This document shows, piece by piece, positions 9,240 through 20,094 of a stretch of DNA of 64,000 nucleotides (positions are counted from its first letter, which is position 1; each line of letters starts with the position of its first letter). The position numbers and the translations under genes were made by a program. Origin of the DNA: Skeletonema tropicum (taxonomy: Eukaryota > Bacillariophyta > Thalassiosirophyceae > Thalassiosirales > Thalassiosiraceae); assembly GCA_037178625.1 (NCBI GenBank), contig CM074147.1, positions 124,001 through 188,000 on the forward strand. Reading direction: 5' to 3'. The notes under the pieces were generated by a model, which searched no databases, was not told where the DNA came from, and was given only the letters and a program-made list of their open reading frames with translations.

Positions 9240-11285
9240 TCTTCGTCTTCGTGGCGTATGATGTTGAAACGGTGCAGTAATCAGCGTGCGAAATGGTGAT
9301 GCGAGATATTATGATTATGACGGATAGATAGTTATTGTGAAGGGAAGTAAGGAGTGGGATGCAAGAAATGTTAGCTTACTGGATATAAAGTATCTCTGAT
9401 CTGCCTGGTGAGGTACCTTTCCTCAGCGCCCAACGCTCTTTTCTTCCAGAAATGTGATAACAAGTCCCAGTTTTACATGCTTTCGTGTATCTTTACAAAT
9501 GTTATGTGTATCCATTTTCGAGGGAGAGACAATAGAGCTACCTCTAGAGTAATATGTGCATGCCATAAGTCGCAATAAGAAGTAGCACCTTCTACTCCTG
9601 TACTTTCCCATGCTTTTGTTGTTGGGCGATACATAAGTGAGGTATATTTAGCAGGATAGCAGTCATAATGGTTTAAGAATGGAATTACGAATATCAAAAC
9701 TATAGTGAACTTCATTGTTGGAGGTGAATAGGGCTGCCAGTATCCCTGATCTCCTTGCTTCTAAGCGATGCTGCTGATAGATTAGATAGGAGATGAAAGA
9801 TAATGATCAAAGTGTATTCTTCTTGATCCACGTACGCGTTATCGAAGAGCAGGGAAGCGCGAAACATGCTGTAGATTGTAATTCACCTCCAGATTGCATC
9901 AGCAAATACTTAGCAAGTCAAACATCATCGTCATCGATGTAGATAATCAGCGTCGGCAAGAACGACTTAGGACTGGAACGATGTTGGAAAACTAAGAATC
10001 TTTTTTTCAGGATCATCTGTACAGTGACTGGCATGTGTGTCATGGCTACAACGCTGCAAGGTATTCCGTTTCTCCATCTTGGGCAGAGAAGAACATGTCT
10101 GTCAAAGACTTTGCCTTGCACTTGCATGCTGCAGCTGACCTGTTTACTCGCATTATATCAGGTAATAATATAACAGAAATTATAAAGTACCCCTGATTAG
10201 CCCTTTAGAGGGGCGAAATTATGACTATAACCAACGACATTCCAGGTCTATCCTCTTCCAACTGTGCCGCTGACGATAACGATAGGATGGGGGGAGTAAG
10301 AGGTCAAACTGGAAAGCCGCGCTCAAGTTACGGATGATTTGTCAAATTATCACCATGTTATGATTATGAGCACTAGACAGACGTAATTGAACAAAAGCAA
10401 AAGGAAAAGGGTGCATCTCGCTACAAAGGCTGACAGGCGCAGATGAGAATGAGAGAAAGGGAGGGGGAACACTTGAACACCTCTAGAGTATGTACAGGCG
10501 ACAAGGGGAATGAAGGACTTGTTCCAGCCAGAACCAAACACTCCTCTTACTTCTTGCAATGGGCAAGTTGTTCAGATCCACCTTGGCCCAGAGATAAGTT
10601 AAACAAGACCACAACCACAACAGACGGATAACAGAGAGCACTAATGGCAAGAAGAAGGGCAAGACTGAGTCTCTAGGGAACAAGCACCACCGAGGTGGTC
10701 TCGCCGAATCCTCAAGCACAACAACAATGACCCCCGACTCCCTTAGGTACATACGACCAGCACGCATTGCAGGCTAGCCAGAACGACAAAATCACGTTCT
10801 CTATATATGAGTTCCTACGCAGACAGTGTCACTTTTCTGGCAAAAAATTTACACTCCAAACTCTAACCTCGCTCTACAAAGTATCAAGCTAGCGCTGCAG
10901 CAACTATGTAAAACAAATCTCAAGCTATGAGAGACCTACCGGCCACGATAAGTACAAGCCTCTGTCTCTATGTGCCCTGCCTTTGTCCAACATCATCAAA
11001 CAAGCCTTCCGATCGTGGCCGAAAATTAGCAACACAATCGGCCTCCTCTGAGTTTTCGGCGAGGCAGGAGCATGGATTTTTGATGAGAGCATGACACACG
11101 ACGGCATCAGGAAACCTCTCTCTCTCTCCAGAGAACCATTACCGTAGCACAGAAAAGCCCCACACACAAACAAGCACCATAAATATGGAAGCTTCCACGG
11201 TCCAACTCTAACTCTGTCCTGACCACTGACCCGACATCCAAGTAGCAGTTACCCCAGCCCGTTCTCCGATATTGGTGGTGAAAAC
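9240..11285. other. Long spacer, no gene seen
   Basis: Two kilobases between divergent two-transmembrane family members. The open frames are short, overlap on both strands and show no family motif. No terminal repeats or RNA genes were found. It presumably contains both upstream regions. Confidence 0.45.
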
Positions 11286-12632
11286 ATGGACAACATCAAC
11301 ATGGTGGAAGACGGATCCATTGAATTGTTAAAACCCCAGGGGGATGCCACAGACGGAAAGTCCTCGCCGAAGGCGAAGGAAGACTCTGCGGTAACTCCAC
11401 TGATGCCCGATGAAAGCGAGCTCTCTCAAAAAAGCATCCCAATTGAACCCGCTCAACGCCCACTGTCAAATGAAGGCATCTATATTCAAACACAGCGAGC
11501 TAACTCTACTGCGGAGGAGAGGAGAGAGAGAGAGAGAGCTCAATCGACGAAGAAGTGGAAAGAGGAGAAAGCCAAAGCACAAACAGAGAGTTGGAAATTA
11601 TCAGGGGTTGTAGAAGAATACACCAATATTTACCTTCGATTTCAACGCGCTTTACTTGAACACAAACTCGCTCTGGAATACTACGAGTTTCGTTCGTACT
11701 ACTTCGTGTTCTTACCAGTGACTCTCATCGCTAGTGCAATCACTATCATCGGCTTCCTTATTACAGGAACAACACAGGATAATGATAACGATGGGGCAGC
11801 TGAAGATTCGGCGGATGAGTTTGAGCCCTTATTGACAGGAAAGTCGAAACAGATCTGGTCTCTTGTGGTGGGTATTTTGGGTGCCATCTCAGCCTTATTG
11901 AATACTATCGGTAAGCGTACCAACTATCAGAGTCAAAGCGATATGCATCGATCGGCAGTGAAGGCGCTAGAGAAGATCCTTCTTACAGTAGAGTTTGAGA
12001 GGGACTGGTTTGACAGGAAAGTTCGCGCTCTCAGGACCGCTCTGCAGAGGGACGGAGGTAATCTTGATATCGAAAATCTTTTTTCTACTGGCGATGATGA
12101 CAAAAATTTTGCCGAGAAAATAGGGGCTGCTGATTTGAAGACTCACCAAGCTAGCTTCAAGGCGATGTTGGATGCCTGCTGTGACTCTCCAGTCCCCGAA
12201 GAAGTGGTGCAAGCCTTTAATGAGCTGGACGCACTCTTGCACGAGCACCACAAGAAGCATGATCTTGAATTACTTGCAAATGATGGAAGGATGACGATTG
12301 AAGAAAAAGAAAATGTGAGGATTGGAGCAATTGAAAATGTGAAGAATGATACAATGTATTTTTACAAGAAAGTTTGGCAAAAGTTCTCCACACATTTGTT
12401 GTGGCCTCTGATGCCACCGCGAAAAAATCGTTTCGACGCAGAGATTTACCTCAAGTGGATGGATGTGTTTATAGAAATAAATGAAAGAAACCAGAGAATG
12501 AAAACTGTAAGAACATTAAATGATGACGAATATCACGTACGCGTAGGCCCAGGCCCAGGCTTACATTATAACGATGAACCATCAGCTTCAGTTATTTCTG
12601 AGCCAGCTTCAGTCATTTCTGTTCAACGGTAA
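11286..12632 (+). CDS. Two-transmembrane (SLATT-like) family protein, intact copy
   Basis: 448 residues in one exon from the ATG at 11286. The first 115 residues are charged and low in complexity, with an RERERA run and no thioredoxin domain. From about residue 118 it follows its paralogs: a leader helix (YLRFQRALLEHKLALEYYEF), membrane helix 1 (about 138-160), an acidic loop ending EPLLTG, membrane helix 2 (about 192-213), then KRTNYQSQSDMHRSAVKAL. A long cytosolic-type helical region with KTHQASFKAMLDACCDSPVP follows. The C-terminal 100 residues are charged and end in a Ser/Val/Ile repeat. It converges with the cysteine dioxygenase gene, 121 bp away. The two-helix layout resembles SLATT/DUF4231 proteins. 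That is inferred; the sequence alone gives no function. Confidence 0.8.
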   Translation: MDNINMVEDGSIELLKPQGDATDGKSSPKAKEDSAVTPLMPDESELSQKSIPIEPAQRPLSNEGIYIQTQRANSTAEERRERERAQSTKKWKEEKAKAQTESWKLSGVVEEYTNIYLRFQRALLEHKLALEYYEFRSYYFVFLPVTLIASAITIIGFLITGTTQDNDNDGAAEDSADEFEPLLTGKSKQIWSLVVGILGAISALLNTIGKRTNYQSQSDMHRSAVKALEKILLTVEFERDWFDRKVRALRTALQRDGGNLDIENLFSTGDDDKNFAEKIGAADLKTHQASFKAMLDACCDSPVPEEVVQAFNELDALLHEHHKKHDLELLANDGRMTIEEKENVRIGAIENVKNDTMYFYKKVWQKFSTHLLWPLMPPRKNRFDAEIYLKWMDVFIEINERNQRMKTVRTLNDDEYHVRVGPGPGLHYNDEPSASVISEPASVISVQR

Positions 12633-12753
12633 CCTACGAGCATTTTTGGATTCTTCCTTACCAATAATATTATACTTTGGATTAATCAGAGCAAATGCAT
12701 CCAAACGTATCAAAAATAACATCATTAAACTAATCATTTTAAACTTCTTCTAA

Positions 12754-13731
12754 TCACCAAGCCCGCTTCACCTTCGCACCATACTCAGAATAATAACACA
12801 TACATGCATTACTAGCCATCAAAGCATCATTGCAATCCTTCATCCAAATCTTGCATCTTTGGAATGGTGGACAGTAGAGGTGGAGTGTGACCGCGGGTAG
12901 TGTGGGATCTGGATTTCCTACCTTGTGATAGCCCTGGATGTCACTGATGAATGTTGGTGCGTCGTCTGATAAGAGGAGGTTGATGGTCAAGAGCAAGTTT
13001 CATTAGTATGCGATCAAACGCAACTGTGACTGTGAGTGGTACGACAAAGCAAGAAGTGTGCATTCATGGCATCGTGATGTGAAGCTTACCTTCGAGAATC
13101 ATGTCCGACGTCACTTCCATTGTGTCGGTTTCATCATTGCATTCGTAGCGTGTCTCACGAACACGTCCTTGGCATAAGCGGACCCAGCATCCATCACATG
13201 GCTGGTATGTAGTAGGTATCACGAGACAAAAAGCGAATACGTGAGCAACTACATGAGATCACAAAAGAAAGGCATCATATCTCCAATTGCAACGAGAGCA
13301 CAAGCAACACACACAAACAAACTTACATGATCATGTATCGGAGACTCCCTACCAGCATTCCAACACAACAAAAGCAACGTAAACGTCTCATCATCCGTCG
13401 CAATCAAATTCCTTGTATAATTCTTCTCCCCATCAAAGAATGCATACTTTCTCCATTCTTCTTCTTTCGTAAGGTCGAGCCGTCCAAAGAGTTGATTGAC
13501 CGGGTCGGCATCCGTTCCGCGTATAGTAGTGTCAAAGTGGATGCGTTCTTGGATGGGTAGTTGTTGTAGTTTGGTGTTTTGGGAGTGGAGGAGTGGTGGT
13601 AGGAGTTGGATGAGTTGATGGAGTGTGATTGGAGATGATGTGTCGGTGGTGTGTGTCGAAAGTTTTGATGTGCTGACGTCCCCCCAGGAGGCAGTCAGAT
13701 CGTAGGAAATGATGGATGTGGGTGATGACAT
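12754..13731 (-). CDS. Cysteine dioxygenase
   Basis: Three exons: 13327-13731, 13090-13201 and 12754-12965, with GTAAGT/CCAG and GTAAGC/TCAG borders, giving 242 residues. The enzyme oxidises cysteine to cysteine sulfinate with a non-haem iron held by three histidines. Two are the HDH at the exon 1 end (His133, His135). The third is in LHLYCPPF in exon 3, matching the animal LHLYSPPF. The stretch NLIATDDETFTLLLLCWNAG leading to RESPIHDH is typical of the family. Cys140 sits where the animal enzyme has the Cys of its Cys-Tyr crosslink. The enzyme is longer than the roughly 200-residue animal form, mainly at the N terminus. A decayed duplicate of its 3' end lies at 8095-8214. Confidence 0.85.
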
Positions 13732-13937
13732 GGTAAATAGTATTAACTTGTGCTGTCAGCAAGAGATGATCTCCCCAGACTCAGATAATGATGGAGAATC
13801 TGTTTTCACATAGTGTCAGTTCTTGCCCCGGTAACATGAAGTGCCTCTCCTTGCTTTGCTTCTTGACAAGCAAGATTCATGCTTTTTGTTCTTTGAAGTT
13901 AGTTGCAGGCTTTTGTCTTTCGATGTCGGTCCTTCGA

Positions 13938-14175
13938 TAGGCTTTCGGGTATAAGGGGGAGCCGGGGGCACCCCCTGAAATCGGGGTTGCTCGCAGGAGG
14001 CAAAATCGTCTAAATTGAGCTGCAAAAAGTCCTTATTAGCCCGACTTCGGCTAGATTTAGACCGAAATCACGCGAGAATCCTCTAACTAGCCGTCCCCCC
14101 GGTTTCTTGGAGGGGGAAAAGGAGGGGGAATCCCCCTGAAATCGGGTAGGCCGTCCCCTTATACCCGAAAGCCTA
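13938..14175. mobile_element. MITE, hAT-like (8-bp target duplication)
   Basis: 238 bp bounded by perfect 21-bp terminal inverted repeats beginning TAGGCTTTCGGGTATA. Direct 8-bp duplications TCCTTCGA flank it (13930-13937 and 14176-14183). It has no coding capacity. GC-rich runs (CCCCCTGAAATCGGG) occur twice inside. An 8-bp duplication fits hAT, though P-like or Mutator-like origin is not excluded. Confidence 0.85.
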
Positions 14176-14261
14176 TCCTTCGATGATTATTTTTTGTTCT
14201 TTCATGGCTTGATGCTTGATGGTGTTCTGATTTCTGATTTCTGATGTTGAGTGATGAGTTC

Positions 14262-14640
14262 GCAGAAGTGTTCGTGTTCGCATAGTTTTGACTTCTATCT
14301 TAAATGTCGGAAAATCGGCTTAGAAAATCGGTTTAAAACCACTCTTTTCAAAAAGGCCACGCGTAGAAGCGTCATCCGGGACCCGGGAGCGGGACATAGG
14401 CCAATTCTTCGCCTCTTCTACCTATGTATATACCGGCTAGCTGTGTGTGATTGAGTTCGCAAGTGCGTGTTCGGGCGAGTTCGGTGTTCGCATTCGTATA
14501 GTTTTGACTTCTGTCTTAAAAGTCGGAAAATTGGGTAAAAAAACCAATCTTTCCAAAAGGCCACGCGTACAGGCACCAACCGGGACCCGTTACAAAGTAC
14601 GGCGACCGGTTCTCTTCTACCAGAGGCCTTCGGATGGGCC
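14262..14640 (+). repeat. Diverged direct repeat, two units of about 170 bp
   Basis: Unit 1 (about 14262-14430) and unit 2 (about 14466-14640) share a colinear order of blocks: TAGTTTTGACTTCT, TCTTAAA-GTCGGAAAAT, AAAAGGCCACGCGTA, CGGGACCCG and CTCTTCTACC. They differ by substitutions and small indels. No terminal inverted repeats were found. Confidence 0.7.
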
Positions 14641-14873
14641 AAGGGTATACTGGATAGGCTCTTTCTTACAAATTTTCTGGCCACTTTTCTCCACCCAATT
14701 CAAACTGCATGAAAGCTGTTCCCGCACATAAAACCAACGGAAGATGCACTCATCGTCATAATACTTTCACGCACTCTTGAGCGATAACTTACCTTCACAT
14801 GAAACACCAAGAACTGTTACTTCATCACCAAGTGCACAGATAAATTTTACACTATCATTATTTGATCATCATA

Positions 14874-16004
14874 ATGAGCGAGGAAACCAATACAGCCGCC
14901 GACGCATCATCATCATCCAATTTAGATGTACTACTCCTCGCAGTTTCCATGGCTGCGCCGTCCAACCGAAGCAGCAACAACTGCATCAGCGAAGCTTCGA
15001 ACAATTTCGTCAACACGAGTAGAACTGCCGTTGCTCCTCCTCCTCCGATAAGTGCAGCATCCTTCGCACCTCCTCTCGTGACCCCTCCAACCACAATAGA
15101 GATTCTAGAAGGGCAGGCTGCCAACAACATGCCCATCTTGACACCACAACAACAACAGTGTCAGAGTGGTGCCGTTGTACCTGGACTAATGATGAGAACT
15201 CCTCATCCTCAGTATGGTCGTCTCTTTACAACAACGTCTTCCATTACCTCGTCGCTACCCGCTCCCAAGATCCAAATGAGGAATGATGATTATCGTTCGA
15301 GTATGTTTGTAACGAGACAAAACTCGTTACCCATCAAGAAACGATTTGCGAACCGTGAAGGGGGTGGTCTACCGTTGCCCCCTCCCGCCTATGGTACATT
15401 TGCTGGACCCAGCGGCGTAGCTAGAGTTCCATCCGACAGAGATGCTACTAACGTTATTGCCTCCACCACCATGACGACACAACCCACCGCTCCCACTCCT
15501 CCTCCAGTCGATAACACTTCATCTACCACAACATCCACATCCACTACCACTCAAAAGAAGGCCAAAAAGGAAAAGAAGAAATACCGGAAGCCAACCTGCT
15601 CCCACCCCTCCTGTCCCAACCGCGTTATGAACCGCGGAGTCTGTGCCCGTCACGGCGCACGTGTACGTATCTGCCGCATCCCCGAATGTTCCAAATATGC
15701 TCAAAAGGGTGGAGTGTGTATACGACATGGTGCCAAAAAGGAATATCGGAGGTGTTGTGTCGAGGGATGTAATGCACGGGCTGCTGCGGTGGGGAGTGGT
15801 AGTGGTAGTAATGGGGGTGGAAGTGTTGGTAGTGGGGGAAGGAGTGTTTGTTCGAGACATGCGGGTAGTTATTGTCTTGTGGTGAGTGCTCCTGTTGGAG
15901 ACAATGAGAGTAGTGCTAGAGAAGCACGTCAAGATGTTGATAATGGTAGGACGATACCTTCTTATCAAGAATTGCAACAGCATCAACTGCGAGAGTCAAT
16001 GTGA
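14874..16004 (+). CDS. WRKY19-like Cys/His-repeat protein
   Basis: 376 residues from the ATG at 14874 (MSEETNTAAD). The first 240 residues are disordered and rich in Ser, Thr, Pro and Asn, ending in a lysine-rich patch (KKAKKEKKKYRK). Then come three short zinc-finger-like repeats: CSHPSCPNRVMNRGVCARHG, a second with CRIPECSKYAQKGGVCIRHG, and a third, CCVEGCNARAAA, interrupted by a Gly/Ser run and closed by SVCSRH. The spacing C-x4-C-x10ish-C-x2-H is that of the WRKY19-like repeat family, abundant in diatoms and oomycetes. A nucleic-acid or protein-binding nuclear role is plausible but unproven. Plus strand, no intron. Confidence 0.75.
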   Translation: MSEETNTAADASSSSNLDVLLLAVSMAAPSNRSSNNCISEASNNFVNTSRTAVAPPPPISAASFAPPLVTPPTTIEILEGQAANNMPILTPQQQQCQSGAVVPGLMMRTPHPQYGRLFTTTSSITSSLPAPKIQMRNDDYRSSMFVTRQNSLPIKKRFANREGGGLPLPPPAYGTFAGPSGVARVPSDRDATNVIASTTMTTQPTAPTPPPVDNTSSTTTSTSTTTQKKAKKEKKKYRKPTCSHPSCPNRVMNRGVCARHGARVRICRIPECSKYAQKGGVCIRHGAKKEYRRCCVEGCNARAAAVGSGSGSNGGGSVGSGGRSVCSRHAGSYCLVVSAPVGDNESSAREARQDVDNGRTIPSYQELQQHQLRESM

Positions 16005-16332
16005 ACAAATCTATCTCACGAGAGAGAGAGATTCGAGAGATTCTCTCAAGAGCACACTACTTACCTTAGGGAAGCAAAGCTTCAAAGTTTATGTTCAACA
16101 TCTGTCTCTTCCGCTATCACTTTATTACACTCTTCTACTTTTACACTTCAATCTGAACAATCTCTCGAGAGAGTTTGCTTCAAAGAGTACCTATGTTCAA
16201 CATCTTAACAGTATCATAACTCTTTTGCGTAATAATTAGCCCCAGCCTATTACTTTACACTCTTCTACTTTTTACACTTCATGAACATTTTTGTCAATGG
16301 CCTACTCTAGATATAAGTAACGACATAACATT
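16005..16332. repeat. Intergenic with a short direct repeat and GA palindromes
   Basis: A block of about 35 bp, ACACTCTTCTACTTTTACAC, occurs near 16129 and again near 16258 with small changes. CTCTCGAGAGAG and similar GA-rich inverted motifs occur near 16022-16053 and 16165. No gene. Confidence 0.5.
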
Positions 16333-17631
16333 TTACCACCACTTTAACCTGCTCCAAAACGATTTCTTGACCTGGGCAGTCGGAGCACTAGTGGGTGACC
16401 GAGTAACCTCAGCAGTGGGGAATGATGTACCTATCGAAGCATAATCAAATGATCTAACTTGCTTTTTGGAGACTTCAACATACGCCTCTTTTGCAAGCCA
16501 GTCAAAATTCTGTGGCAGTCCCCATGGATTGCTGACATCCATAAAGAGGCTGTTTGGTGTGACATCCATGAACAGATGCTTTTCATCTACTGCTACATAG
16601 TACCCTGCTTGATTTAGATTGGATGCGAAGCAATCATTGTTCGAATATGGACAGGATGTACCCGATATTGCTCGTAGCTGATCAATCACGTTATTCTGTA
16701 GAGAGATGTAAGATGGAAAGATGAGAGATAACGAACCTTAGAGGTTGCATCCGGTATATCTAAAGTCGGTGAAACTTACACGATGATTGCGGCCAAACCA
16801 ATCCTCACATGCACCGAAGAAGGCATCCTTATCCCCGGTAATATACCTTCTCTTCTCTTTCGGTAGATCAATCTGATTGCTATTCATGCAAGGGACATCC
16901 GTAGAAAGACAGAAACTACATGCCGGGTGGTTCAATGCGCAAGCATTGCAACGATTCCCGTTCCCCCAAAAGAGACCTGCTGTGATGAGCGGAGAGAAGT
17001 TGCCCGAAAGAGCACTGACGTGAGATCCTTGACTCCAGCCATTCACAGCGACTCCTTGATTACAATCCACGGGCACAACATTTTGATGGCCAAACGAATT
17101 GTTATCATCTTGGCAGAGTTGATGGAGGACACTCCCAAACGAGGAATCATCGAAAATTTGCTTGCTCTTTCGTTCGAATCCTTCGCAGCCATCCCTGTAC
17201 CCCAGAACAGCATCGTCATAGTCAGCTGCAACGGCAACGAAGCCACGTGCAGCCATCTCCTTCATGAAGACTGAATCTCTATCATCAATATCTGCACCAT
17301 TTCTGGTGCCATCGACATAGACGTAAAGTGGACACTTGCTCTTCATGTTACACTTTTCTGGGTCCCAATACATGTAGAAGCAATCACCAACCGAGGAGCC
17401 GTACTGACCAGATCGCACTGAAGATAGATTTGTAGAATCTGGATAAGGGCATACAGTGGAAGGTACAAGCATCCTGCCTTGCTCCCACCATGTTGTTGTT
17501 GTGTCGTCAGCATGTCCATCTTCGCTGCCACTGCCACGGAGGTTTGTAACATCTTCAACAAAGTTTGAGAACACAATGCCCGGCAACAACAAGACGAGGA
17601 GGGACAGTAACGCTCTGTAGTACGACATCAT
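16333..17631 (-). CDS. Secreted serine hydrolase (alpha/beta-hydrolase type)
   Basis: Two exons, 16780-17631 and 16333-16695, with a GTAAGT/ACAG intron; 404 residues. It starts at tandem ATGs (MMSYYR) followed by a strong signal peptide core, ALLSLLVLLLPGIVFS. The body has many paired cysteines (CPYPD, CNMKSKCPLYVYV, CNACALNHPACSFC), as expected for an extracellular enzyme. VNGWSQGSH supplies a GxSxG nucleophile elbow. A preceding GFVAVAADYDD strand and a later GDKDAFFG segment are in the right order for the oxyanion and acid positions. The second exon has a Ser/Thr/Pro linker before a basic end (WSRLKWW). The substrate cannot be named; esterase-like activity is an inference. Confidence 0.7.
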
Positions 17632-18134
17632 ATTTGGATTCTTTTGTAGCATTCTACAAGCAGCCAGGTAACATGTACTGCTTGTTGTCTGCTCTATCTT
17701 TGATGGAGCGTGGGCCGGCCGCCCGTTCATCATCGTAGATGTGAACCATCGTAGCGTTCGAAGCCGAAAATTACTAATTCCTCTGTATGTTGACAATATT
17801 TGACATTTTTCCAACTAATGAGAAAATGAGAATGCTTGCTCGAAACCAACAAGTACTAATTCCTCCTTTACGGACAACATTGATACCTTCAAACCGTATC
17901 CTTTGAAAGCGAGGCTTACACATTGTCGACATAGCCTTCGTTGTACCAATTATCTTGGCTTTCTCTACGGCCAACCTTTGTCCTTCCTGACAGCCCTTCA
18001 AGGTCATAGTAGTTTTAGTTACTTGAAGGTGAGTGATTGCTGTTGACTCTGCATTCTTTCTTACATTATCCAATCAAAAAATATTCGTTTTATTACTTCT
18101 CACCCAACGCACGTTCAATTTATCAACTAATACC
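17632..18134. other. Divergent intergenic region
   Basis: Sits between the minus-strand hydrolase and the plus-strand AdoMetDC gene and should hold both 5' regions. No gene or repeat found. A longer in-frame extension of the hydrolase exists up to 17814, but the signal peptide favours the start at 17631. Confidence 0.45.
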
Positions 18135-19541
18135 ATGATGCATACATTGAACACCACTATCACTATCATCGCTAGTATGAACTCTTCCTGTGGCGACTCT
18201 GTTGGCGACAGCATTCCATCTCCTCCACCTACTCGCACTGTCGTGGCCCTCGTAGCTGGAACTGGAACAAATCTGAGCGTCTTGCAAGGAGATAAACCTC
18301 AACCTCAACATCCATTTGATGATGACGACTACTACTCTGGAGAAATTAGAGAATATACTGGAGCATTCGAGGATCCCGAAAAGACTCTTGAGGTGATGTT
18401 CCGTCGTATTAGTATTAACCCATTGGATGATGACAACTCCTCTCTGGCCAGCGAATCGTCTGGGGAGATCAATCGGGTTGGATTGAGAACCCTATCCCGG
18501 CCTGACCTTGATACAATTTGTGCACGTGCGCGTTGTACCATTCTCTCGTGTGTGTCCAACCGTTACCTCGATGCATATGTGTTGAGTGAGTCTTCTCTTT
18601 TCGTGTATCCCTATATGGTCGTCTTGAAGACATGTGGCACCACAACCCTCCTGCGATGCGTTGCCGTAATCATTGGACGTGGACGCAAAATCGGCCTTGA
18701 GATTGATTGGTTGGGGTACAATCGAAAAAACTTTTCCTTTCCGGGGGATCAGATGTTCCCACATGGGTCCTTCCATCAGGAGATGGAGTATCTCTCCAGT
18801 CGGTGTGCACGCCTCGATGGAAATGGGTACACACTTGGTCCTGTAACATCAGACCATTGGTTCGTCTTTGTTGCTGATCACACCATGAGATATACGGAGG
18901 ATAATGATACCGATCGTGTCTTGAACATTATGATGTTTGATATTGATGAGACTGTGGCGAAGAAGTTTTACTATGATCAATATGAAGCAAGGATTGGTCC
19001 TGATGAAACTGAAGAAGAGGCAACGAAGCGTATTGACATTGAGCAGACGAAAGCAGCAGGAATTGATCAATTGGTTCCGGGAGCAAGCATTGATCCTCGT
19101 GTATTTGAGCCCTGTGGCTACTCAATGAATGCCATTCTCTTCCGTTCGTTCTCTACCATGCACATTACTCCCGAGGAGGGTAGCAGCTATGCGAGCTTTG
19201 AGACGAATCAAAAGGTCAAGAATTATACCCCGCTCATCAGCAATGTTGTCCGTGCGTTCCGCCCAAAGAGGTTTGTCATGACATTGATGGCCGATGAGGG
19301 TGGGATGGTCCAGATGGGTAGCAACCCGCTCTTTGAGAGAAGTGCTGTCAAGTCACAGATTGCAGTGTCATTCAACAAGACCAAGCCTGGAGTAAAGTCC
19401 ACGTACAAACGTAGTAATCTTGCATCGATTCAGGTGGAGGATGATGTATGCTGCATGATGGGAAATTGGGTTCTTGCTAATGGTCCTGGATCAGAGGCTG
19501 AAAGTCAAAGTCAAAGATCTCGCCGCTTGTCAGACCACTAA
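18135..19541 (+). CDS. S-adenosylmethionine decarboxylase proenzyme
   Basis: 468 residues, one exon, from the first of two ATGs at 18135. The enzyme decarboxylates S-adenosylmethionine to supply aminopropyl groups for spermidine and carries a pyruvoyl cofactor made by self-cleavage. The cleavage motif YVLSESSLFV is intact, placing the new terminus at Ser153 after Glu152. Other family blocks are present in order: VLKTCGTTTLLRC, FPHGSFHQEMEYL, DLIPG-like DQLVPGASIDPRVFEPCGYSMN, and HITPEEGSSYASFE. The human serine is residue 68, so this protein has roughly 85 extra N-terminal residues, acidic and Ser-rich, plus a Ser/Arg tail. No upstream regulatory ORF was identified. Confidence 0.92.
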   Translation: MMHTLNTTITIIASMNSSCGDSVGDSIPSPPPTRTVVALVAGTGTNLSVLQGDKPQPQHPFDDDDYYSGEIREYTGAFEDPEKTLEVMFRRISINPLDDDNSSLASESSGEINRVGLRTLSRPDLDTICARARCTILSCVSNRYLDAYVLSESSLFVYPYMVVLKTCGTTTLLRCVAVIIGRGRKIGLEIDWLGYNRKNFSFPGDQMFPHGSFHQEMEYLSSRCARLDGNGYTLGPVTSDHWFVFVADHTMRYTEDNDTDRVLNIMMFDIDETVAKKFYYDQYEARIGPDETEEEATKRIDIEQTKAAGIDQLVPGASIDPRVFEPCGYSMNAILFRSFSTMHITPEEGSSYASFETNQKVKNYTPLISNVVRAFRPKRFVMTLMADEGGMVQMGSNPLFERSAVKSQIAVSFNKTKPGVKSTYKRSNLASIQVEDDVCCMMGNWVLANGPGSEAESQSQRSRRLSDH

Positions 19542-20094
19542 GTAGGTGTGTTTTTAGTGTGCTAGGTTGCGTGTGTTTGCCGATAAAAGCTATACGTATA
19601 CGATGTATATGCAATCTTTGCAAGTCAAAGCAGTAAATTAGGAATGAGTAGGATTACAATAACATGATAAGCAAAATGAAATAGTACATTCTGACGAAAC
19701 GTTGCAGAACTGCATGATAGCTGCAAGCGTGAAAGATAACAAAAGATTACGTGCTGTGTGCTGTAGCTAATTTTACAGGGCAGAGTCGGGCTGCTGTTTA
19801 CAGAAGTAATGCTGACATAAGTATTGAAAAGGCATGGAGGTTCTGCTGCGCTGCCTTCCCGACCACTACCCAGTAGCCAGCACTCAATCGAGGATGTAGT
19901 CAATCAAATAAAGCGCCGACTTGAAACTTCTAAAATAGTTAGGTGTTATTTTCCTTGACATGTATTATGTAAGATTATATAAAGGCTCTAACAATCAAGA
20001 TTCATTAGAATAAACGATAATAATCTACGCCAGAGTCTTTTACTTGTATGTTACTCAGGCTCAGGATCAGGCCAGGCAGCAACCATTAGTTATC
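19542..20094. other. Intergenic, convergent genes
   Basis: 3' ends of the AdoMetDC and oxidoreductase genes face each other here. No gene, RNA or clear repeat seen. Confidence 0.5.

Noticed and set aside
14447..14731. 94-codon frame over the diverged direct repeat.
   Set aside because: It crosses repeat unit 2 and has no homology in unit 1's frame.
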